Part shown: positions 57,901-64,000 of the stretch, piece by piece
Position numbering within the stretch: position 1 is the stretch's first letter
Layout of the letters: each line of letters begins with the position of its first letter
Assembly (NCBI GenBank): GCA_037349105.1
Contig: JAYJMM010000101.1
Span: forward strand, 1,178,001 to 1,242,000
Direction of reading: 5' to 3'
Length of the DNA stretch: 64,000 nucleotides
DNA from: Limnomonas spitsbergensis
Lineage: Eukaryota > Chlorophyta > Chlorophyceae > Chlamydomonadales
Made by a program: the position numbers and the translations under genes
The notes under the pieces: model-generated
Told to the model about the DNA's origin: nothing
What the model saw: only the letters and a program-made list of their open reading frames with translations
Database searches by the model: none

Positions 57901-59735
57901 AATGCGGCAGTAGCTGCCTGATATAGATCCGGATCCGATCTCGGGCGGTCCAGCGCCACGGCAGCAGCAGCTGCCTGATCTAGATCTAGATCCTGATCTG
58001 ATACCTGGCGGTCCAGCGTCACACAAGTGGTAGGGGCAGCTGTTGCTTGTTCTTGGTTAGCAAAGCTGCCGTCCGGTGGCGGCTGGGGGATGAGTTCAGT
58101 CCCACCCGCCACCTCAATGGCCTCCGCTATAGGCCCGGGGTAGTTGTAGCAGGCTGCAGGCTCGTCTGCGGCAGCGGCGGGCGCTGCAGGCGTGCTGGGC
58201 TGGCGCCAAGGCTTCTGTAGCTGCTGTGACTGCATGACGGCAACCGCGGCGGCGGTCGCTCCGGACATGCTGTGCCTTGGGGATGAACTGTGGAGGCTCC
58301 CGGAGGTTGCTGCAGCCAGGGCTCGGCTGTGTAAGGTCTGCCGCAGTTTGTTCATAATCGCACCCAAAGGCGCGGACCCCGCTAACGGGGGCCGGGTAGA
58401 AGCTTGCGCCTGCGCCGCGATGGGGCCACCATCAGCAGCAGCAGCTTGGCGCCATGGCGGTATCCCGGACGATGCCGCAGGATGGCCCAGGCCGAAGACA
58501 ACGCTTCCAGGATGGTGGTCTCTGTGGCTCGAGCTGCTGGCAAGCTCTGACCCCGATATGCCGTGGATCTCGAGCGGGGGCTTGCCCGACATGCTTTTGC
58601 AGCCCCGCCGGACAGCTGCAGCGGAGCAGATAGGACCCGACGCGGAAGCGGCGGCGACTGCAGAGCTCATCGACCCAGAATTCGACACGCGTTCGTACCG
58701 GATCGTTGAGGAAGGCGCGCAGAACATGCCCTCTTCGGGGTCGACATCCAAGCGGCCCTGCTGTCGCTCCGCGCTGCCCGGGCCGAAAAGCTCATTCCCG
58801 GCAACGGTGCAGCGCCTCAGGAATGCAGAGCGCACGCTTCCGATCACCGGCAGGACGGGTATGGACCGACGGCCGACGGCCCACTGTGCAGGAGCACCCT
58901 GCAGTGCTTCGCTAGAGTCGGGAGGCGATAGCGCACCGAAACCAGACCCCTGCAGGTTGCAGTCAGAAAGCTCTTGTGGCAAGAACGCATTCAGGCTTGA
59001 CCGCATGCCCAGGCTATCATGCTGCTGTTGTTGTTGTTGTTGCTGCTGTTGCTGTTGCTGCTGTAATTGCTTGATCGTACCCAGATGCCGCCATGCCCAT
59101 CCGCCTTCGCTGCAACTCGGGCATCTACTCGCATGCGGCCAGGACCCAGCGGGGGCCTGTTGGCTGCCTCCACCGCCTGTCTCAGTAGTCCGAGGCTGCC
59201 TAGCCAGTAAGGTTACCCAAGGAATCTCACGCGGCTCAGACCCCAGCGCCACCTGGGCCCCTCCCCACAGGAGGGGCGAGGCCCCTGGCGCAGCGCCGCT
59301 GCTGCTGCTGCTCATTTGCCGTAGATGTACTTTTCTGGCCGCGAGGGTGCGCCCTAGCCTGGAACTGCACGAGCCGGCTCCCAGGCGGTGGCCAGAGCTG
59401 GAATGCCGCGGCTGGAGGTTGCTGTGTCCCTCCATGCCTGTGAGCATACCGCTGTGGTAGCAGCCGACGCCTCCGAAGGCATCACTGCAGTCATCGCCGG
59501 CTTCGGAGCCCAGCGGTGTGTGCGGCATGGCCGTCGCGAAGTCCCGGCCCAGATCCAAAGATCCTGGAGGACCTAGATCCAGAGATGCATGCCGAGCCTG
59601 ACCTGACAGATCTTCCGAGTTGGGGTACTCGGACGGTGCGAGCTGGGGGAGAGAGAGGTGGCTGTTTGTGCTGTTCTCCCATAGCAACGCTGGAGCAGGA
59701 GAACAGAGCGGGCCCAATTCGATGATCTCGAATGC
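54990..59735 (-). CDS. Multi-pass membrane protein with long low-complexity exon; 5' end cut or obscured by a retrotransposon
   Basis: Exons (- strand): about 59735-57750, 57089-56868, 55229-54990 (TGA); all joins are phase 0. The first exon encodes about 660 residues rich in Ser/Gly/Ala/Pro, with a run of 15 Gln (about 59020-59068) and three tandem acidic repeats beginning LDRQVSDQD, LDRPRSDPD and LDRRMLGLD. The last two exons encode about four hydrophobic segments: TFFIAILVEAAVCGVLVGVQ, LLATKLVYTLYLIYI, VCVCILTLQFYSS and LLLIGVQLAASWVLMWALV. The arrangement (FEDHR, helices, IRPQ, helices, basic end) recalls large multi-pass proteins, some TRP/FLC-like, in chlorophytes; function is not assigned. 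The natural start is not visible, because the open frame runs into chromodomain sequence of the opposite strand at about 59735-59780. It could therefore be a truncated gene. Confidence 0.6.
55320..56515. repeat. 50-bp minisatellite, about 23 units
   Basis: Units of 'ggctctgaggctttgggtca' plus 'gccttttgggtcagtttaag' plus 'gtctaagaat' at exact 50-bp spacing with only C/T variants. It lies in the intron between exons 57089-56868 and 55229-54990. Confidence 0.97.
56640..56880 (-). repeat. Copies of the donor junction of exon 57089-56868
   Basis: Plus-strand 'ctttctcacctgcagcctga' plus 'tgtaggccat' (about 56758) repeats the true 'ctttctcacctgcggcctga' (56859). A third degenerate copy is at about 56645 (cgctcacctgcctgagcc). 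On the - strand each is exon end ATCAGGC.GCAG|gtgag. Confidence 0.85.
57080..57725 (-). repeat. About twelve copies of the acceptor + start of exon 57089-56868
   Basis: Plus-strand 'acgatcctggagggagggtt' plus 'tgtgaaggggcatgagggtt' recurs about every 57 bp. On the - strand each reads ccctccctccag|gatcgtct, versus the true ccctccctccag|GATCGCCTGG. Spacers carry gggttcagggtta. Confidence 0.95.
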
Positions 59736-59923
59736 GGCATTATGGTAGCCTTGGGTCCCAAGTCGAGTCGCTCTTGTCACATCGCATTCGACGAGTCGGC
59801 AAAAAGCGAGTCAAGCAGGTCCTAATCAAATGGCTTGGTTACGATGACACTCACAATTCATGGGAGCCACTCAAAAACCTGACTCCTGAATTACTCCTTG
59901 ACGCTCAAAACCTTTTTGAGTAA
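59732..59923 (+). mobile_element. Chromodomain of a Ty3/gypsy (chromovirus) integrase end
   Basis: Open to TAA with VESLLSHRIRR...KKRVKQVLIKWLGYDDTHNSWEPLKNL, the chromodomain signature (LIKWLGY, then the NSWEP aromatic-cage region). It marks the C-terminal end of pol. The rest of pol is absent upstream, where host gene sequence resumes. 59924-60286 is the element's 3' untranslated part, ending in a purine run gggggaggt that fits a polypurine tract. Confidence 0.8.
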
Positions 59924-60286
59924 CCAGCACCAGTCCAGTAATCAAGGTCCATACCCCTAGTCCCAGATCGAGATCTAACTCTAAACCTGACCAGTCAGAT
60001 TTTTTTCTGAACCTTGTCTTGAATTCCTTTGAGAACCGATACTGCCCAGCCTGGCAAGCTGCTCAGATTTCACTTCTCGTTAGAATTCAATCTAGATCCA
60101 GACTTGAGTTAACTTTTCCAGCGGACAATCATGTACTCTAGCAGAATTCTTCTGAACCAGTCCCAAGATAACTTGCTCCAGATTTCATGTTTGAGATTTA
60201 ATTAATTAAATACTGCAACATTCCAGGTTCCAGTTCACTGACATTTACCTTCCACCGCGCTCGGCACGCAGCCTAGGGGGGAGGTA

Positions 60287-61095
60287 TGTAATGGTCATCC
60301 AACCAGTACCCCAGAATTACCAGCGCTGACGCGACCTGGCTTACGTTATCGGTGCTTCCGCACCGCTACGGAAGCTGCAGGGACGTCTGGCAAGCCCAGA
60401 CCAGAACCCTCACGGGTTAAACCCTGCACCTCCCATATAAGCGAGCTCTGCTAGGCATCGGGAAGTCTCAGACGAGATCAATCGATCAGGCTCAATACCT
60501 GACTGTCCCACTATCAAATCTCTAGTCTCCAGCAAGTCTCCCCTCGTGAGCACCTAGTCCCCCCTCAGTCAACCTCTCCGTCTACTCGTCTACCCTCAAC
60601 ACCGTCCCGGACCTCCCTCCACGTTCTAGTACCAGTGAGTCCTTGTCTAGATATAAGAGTCTTGCCCCCTAGGGCACCTAGGACCTCTTCGGTGGTTCCA
60701 GAGCCTTATCGGTTCGATCCTGTCGCAGTTTCATTGACAGAACCCTGCCGTCGGCTCGAAAGAGTTTTGAGACACGCGTGCTGGGCAGTCGCGTCCCTTA
60801 GACCTGTCAGGGTTAAAACTATTCGAATTCCAGTACCGACCCCAGTCCAGTGTCCGGATCAGGGCCAACCCCAGAGCAACTCGACAGTATTTACTACTGG
60901 TCTGACAAGCTCGGCGGAGCCGACGGATTTCCAGCCCTTGTCCCGAGTCCAAGGCACGCACTTGTTGCGTTGACTGATTCCAGTAAGTGTCGTAACTTGA
61001 GTTGTTCGACTCCGACGGTTTGAATTCCGAACCCTCCAGTCCAGACCAGTCATAAGCTTCCTGATTACTGAACTTTCGCAGTCGTTCACAATCTA
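60287..61095 (+). mobile_element. LTR (and leader) of the Ty3/gypsy element, + copy
   Basis: Begins TGTAATGG right after the purine tract. A TATA-like catataag lies at about 60436. The 3' limit is uncertain, because TG...CA could close at about 61088, just before the gag ATG. 60494-61096 is mirrored without any length difference by 64000-63398. Confidence 0.65.
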
Positions 61096-62445
61096 ATGGT
61101 CGCTAAACGAAACAAATCCAAACGCGCAGTGAACAACCTGCAAGTTGACAACCCAGCTCCTGTCCAGCTTCCCGCCATTGTCGTTCCCGACATGGTCGTT
61201 GCCGCACCAACACCAGTACCAGCACCAATCCCAGCACCAGCACCAGTACCAGTACCAGCACAAGCACCAGCCCCTGTCCTAGTTGCGGTAGCTGCACCGA
61301 GACCACCTCTCCAGCCCATTGCTGTGGCTTCCGAGAACGTTCCGGCACCTGCAACATACGCAGCGGTGGCCAACCCTCGAGTCTTGATCACACCTTGCGT
61401 CGCTGGCTGCAGCACGGACCCTCTACCAGCCCAGCATACCTCGTCCTACACGCAGGACGAGATGTTCGAGCAATTCAAGAAACAACTCAAGCAAGGTGAA
61501 TTGCAACTCTTACCAGACTAGGTTCAACTGCTGTCCCAACCCAGCCTGTTGTTACTCCTGCCGTTCGTCCTGTCGGGAATCCTGTTACCAGTGTTCCCAC
61601 CCAAGTTCAAATCCCAGTACCTGTCAGACGCGAGACTGACTATCGTCGTCGTCCCCTAGCCTTGCCTACACCAGGCCGGATGAACAAGCCGTTCTTCCAG
61701 CAGTGCAAGAACAAGCCGAGATTAATCGCGATGAGCTTCGAGGAGCTCAGGCGCTGGCTGCTCGAGAACGGTCACCGCTACCCCGAGGACATGTCTGTCT
61801 TTATCGACGATCCAGAGGTCAAGGAGTTCTTAATGAACTACATCGAGTCCCACATGCTGTTCGAGCAAAACGAGTTCATCCTGGCCCTCACGAACTTCGT
61901 GTCCGGCGAGGTACGTTCAGCGGTTGACATTGCCCGCGAACAACTAGTCGGTCGTATGATCACCCAGGGTTCCCAGTCAGCCTCCCAGTACTCCCAGCAA
62001 TTCCTGAACGTGACCAGACTCTTGCCCGACGAATCTCAAGCAACCTTGTGCGTCCATTACCTATCAGGCATGGATCCATCCCTGAAACAACGCTGCATTC
62101 TAGACAAGGATGGAAATACCTGGCAATCACTGCCAAACCTCATGAAATTCGCATATGTCGAGGACCTGCGAATGACCAGTGCACGTGCCTGTTTCGTACC
62201 AGTACCCAGATCCAGCTCTTCCGAAGAGGAAGAACGAGCCCAGTGCCCAGACCAGCTCCGCAAAGGAGGCCAAGAACTTCAAAACCCCGTTCGAGTCCTG
62301 CCCGTACTACAAGCACGTGGGTGCACTGAGCAGCGCTGCCAAGCAGTCGTTGAACGAGTACAACCTGTGCTGGTACTGCCGGGCAGGTTGCCACCAAGCC
62401 AAGAACTGTCCTGAAAAGAAGGAAAACAAGCCTCCTTCCCAGTAG
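61096..62445 (+). pseudogene. gag of the Ty3/gypsy element, + copy, disrupted
   Basis: Part 1, 61096-61495: MVAKRNKSK, then a Pro/Ala/Val-rich stretch and MFEQFKKQLKQ. A GT...AG-bounded segment (61496-61659) shifts the frame; skipping it joins part 1 to part 2 in frame. Part 2 has MNKPFFQQCKNK, MSFEELRRWLLENGHR and YSQQFLNVTRLLPDESQ (capsid-like). Near 62180-62230 another frameshift separates it from the zinc knuckle CWYCRAGCHQAKNC (CX2CX4HX4C), which ends at TAG 62443-62445. Not intact as it stands. Confidence 0.8.
61496..61659 (+). other. 164-bp segment in gag with intron-like ends, absent from the inverted copy
   Basis: Starts caag|gtgaat and ends cccctag|cctt. The - strand copy reads caag|ccttgcc, lacking exactly these bases. 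Removing it restores one frame across gag. Against an intron: the segment itself stays open in the downstream frame for about 50 codons with gag-like Pro/Val composition, so a coding segment deleted in the other copy (2-bp AG microhomology) is possible. Confidence 0.55.
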
Positions 62446-62604
62446 GAAATTTTGCAGGAGGTATTCCCGGGTCCCCCTCCTGTCTCCAAATGTCATGTGT
62501 GCACCGCAGTTGAGAACAATGTGTCTGACTGGCTCTGATTCAAGTGTTCGTTACAAATCACTCGATCATACGTCAGGAAGCTAGAGTTCATCAAGTCAAG
62601 TTGT

Positions 62605-63398
62605 TTCAGGGATGGATCCATGCCTGATAGGTAATGGACGCACAAGGTTGCTTGAGATTCGTCGGGCAAGAGTCTGGTCACGTTCAGGAATTGCTGGGAG
62701 TACTGGGAGGTTGACTCGGAACCCTGGGTGATCATACGACCGACTAGTTGTTCGCGGGCAATGTCAACCGCTGAACGTACCTCGCCGGACACGAAGTTCG
62801 TGAGGGCCAGGATGAACTCGTTTTGCTCGAACAGCATGTGGGACTCGATGTAGTTCATTAAGAACTCCTTGACCTCTGGATCGTCGATAAAGACAGACAT
62901 GTCCTCGGGGTAGCGGTGACTGTTCTCGAGCAGCCAGCGCCTGAGCTCCTCGAAGCTCATCGCGATTAATCTCGGCTAGTTTTTGCACTGCTAGAAGAAC
63001 GGCTTGTTCATCCGGCCTGGTGCAGGCAAGGCTTGCTTGAGTTGTTTCTTGAATTGCTCGAACATCTCGTCCTGCGTGTAGGACGAAGTATGCTGGGCTG
63101 GTAGAGGGTCCGTGCTGCAGCCAGCGACGCAAGGTGTGATCAAGACTCGAGGGTTGGCCACCGCTGCGTATGTTGCAGGTGCCGGAACGTTCTCGGAAGC
63201 CACAGCGATGGGCTGGAGAGCTGGTCTCGGTGCAGCTACCGCAACTGGGACAGGGGCTTGTGCTTGTGCTTGTGCTGGTGCTGGGACTGGTACTGGTGCT
63301 GGTGCGGGAACGACAATGGCGGGAAGCTGGACAGGAGCTGGGTTGTCAACTTGCAGGTTGTTCACTGCGCGTTTGGATTTGTTTCGTTTAGCGACCAT
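62605..63398 (-). pseudogene. gag of the Ty3/gypsy element, inverted copy, truncated
   Basis: Same MVAKRNKSK start as the + copy. It lacks the 164-bp segment and a few Pro/Ala repeats, and has two TAG stops where the + copy has CAG and AAG (about 62995 and 62982). The reading then continues MSFEELRRWLLENSHR. Similarity to the + copy ends at about 62618 after GMDPSLKQ; 62493-62617 has no match in the + arm. Confidence 0.8.
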
Positions 63399-64000
63399 TA
63401 GATTGTGAACGACTGCGAAAGTTCAGTAATCAGGAAGCTTATGACTGGTCTGGACTGGAGGGTTCGGAATTCAAACCGTCGGAGTCGAACAACTCAAGTT
63501 ACGACACTTACTGGAATCAGTCAACGCAACAAGTGCGTGCCTTGGACTCGGGACAAGGGCTGGAAATCCGTCGGCTCCGCCGAGCTTGTCAGACCAGTAG
63601 TAAATACTGTCGAGTTGCTCTGGGGTTGGCCCTGATCCGGACACTGGACTGGGGTCGGTACTGGAATTCGAATAGTTTTAACCCTGACAGGTCTAAGGGA
63701 CGCGACTGCCCAGCACGCGTGTCTCAAAACTCTTTCGAGCCGACGGCAGGGTTCTGTCAATGAAACTGCGACAGGATCGAACCGATAAGGCTCTGGAACC
63801 ACCGAAGAGGTCCTAGGTGCCCTAGGGGGCAAGACTCTTATATCTAGACAAGGACTCACTGGTACTAGAACGTGGAGGGAGGTCCGGGACGGTGTTGAGG
63901 GTAGACGAGTAGACGGAGAGGTTGACTGAGGGGGGACTAGGTGCTCACGAGGGGAGACTTGCTGGAGACTAGAGATTTGATAGTGGGACAGTCAGGTATT
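63399..64000 (-). mobile_element. LTR/leader of the inverted Ty3/gypsy copy (continues beyond the window)
   Basis: Reverse complement of 60494-61095, collinear with no indel over about 600 bp and seemingly identical where compared (including the 112-codon open stretch 60635-60973 versus 63859-63521). Confidence 0.85.

Noticed and set aside
58192..59460. 422-codon open frame on the + strand with a poly-Cys run
   Set aside because: Antisense of the low-complexity exon; the poly-Cys run is the reverse complement of the CAG (Gln) repeat.
60635..60973. 112-codon open frame in the LTR/leader, repeated at 63521-63859
   Set aside because: It lies in the LTR/leader region upstream of gag; identical in both copies because the DNA is duplicated, not because of coding constraint that I can show.

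Overview
The window looks like nuclear DNA of a chlorophyte green alga, most likely Chlamydomonadales. A Haematococcus-like genome would fit, but the species is inferred. The evidence is GC-rich, highly intron-rich genes, alanine/glycine/glutamine-rich linkers, a thylakoid-type bestrophin with a transit-peptide-like N terminus, TTTAGGG-like interstitial repeats, and introns packed with minisatellites. Exon models below were built by hand from splice signals, reading phase and remembered protein families; no searches were run.

Layout: (1) 1-21140, + strand: the 3' portion of NUP155 (inner-ring nucleoporin), 18 exons with consistent phase and an 821-residue C-terminal part. (2) 21141-23171: convergent intergenic DNA. 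(3) 23172-32292, - strand: a membrane protein with one N-terminal transmembrane segment and a Cys-rich CGDGxCE domain like the N-terminal part of some algal polycystin-like proteins, possibly broken. (4) 33795-41221, - strand: a 674-residue Mps1/TTK-like protein kinase in 10 exons. (5) 43044-50442, + strand: a complete 377-residue bestrophin-like anion channel in 10 exons, divergent from the kinase. (6) 51740-52900: a decayed LINE reverse transcriptase. (7) 54990-~59730, - strand: a multi-pass membrane protein with a long low-complexity exon, its 5' side abutting a retrotransposon. (8) 59732-64000: chromodomain Ty3/gypsy sequence in the order chromodomain-LTR-gag, then an inverted gag-LTR copy, giving a palindrome of about 3.5 kb.

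The most striking feature is not a gene. In all five host genes, on both strands, most long introns are built largely from tandem copies of their own splice junctions. Units carry the AG acceptor plus the first 10-30 exon bases, or the last 15-50 exon bases plus the GT donor, repeated from 2 to about 15 times. Several introns show this at both ends. It looks like a general mode of intron growth that also leaves many decoy splice sites.

The genes have unrelated roles (nuclear pore, membrane/cilium-type protein, spindle-checkpoint-type kinase, chloroplast anion channel, membrane protein); no operon-like or pathway grouping is evident.
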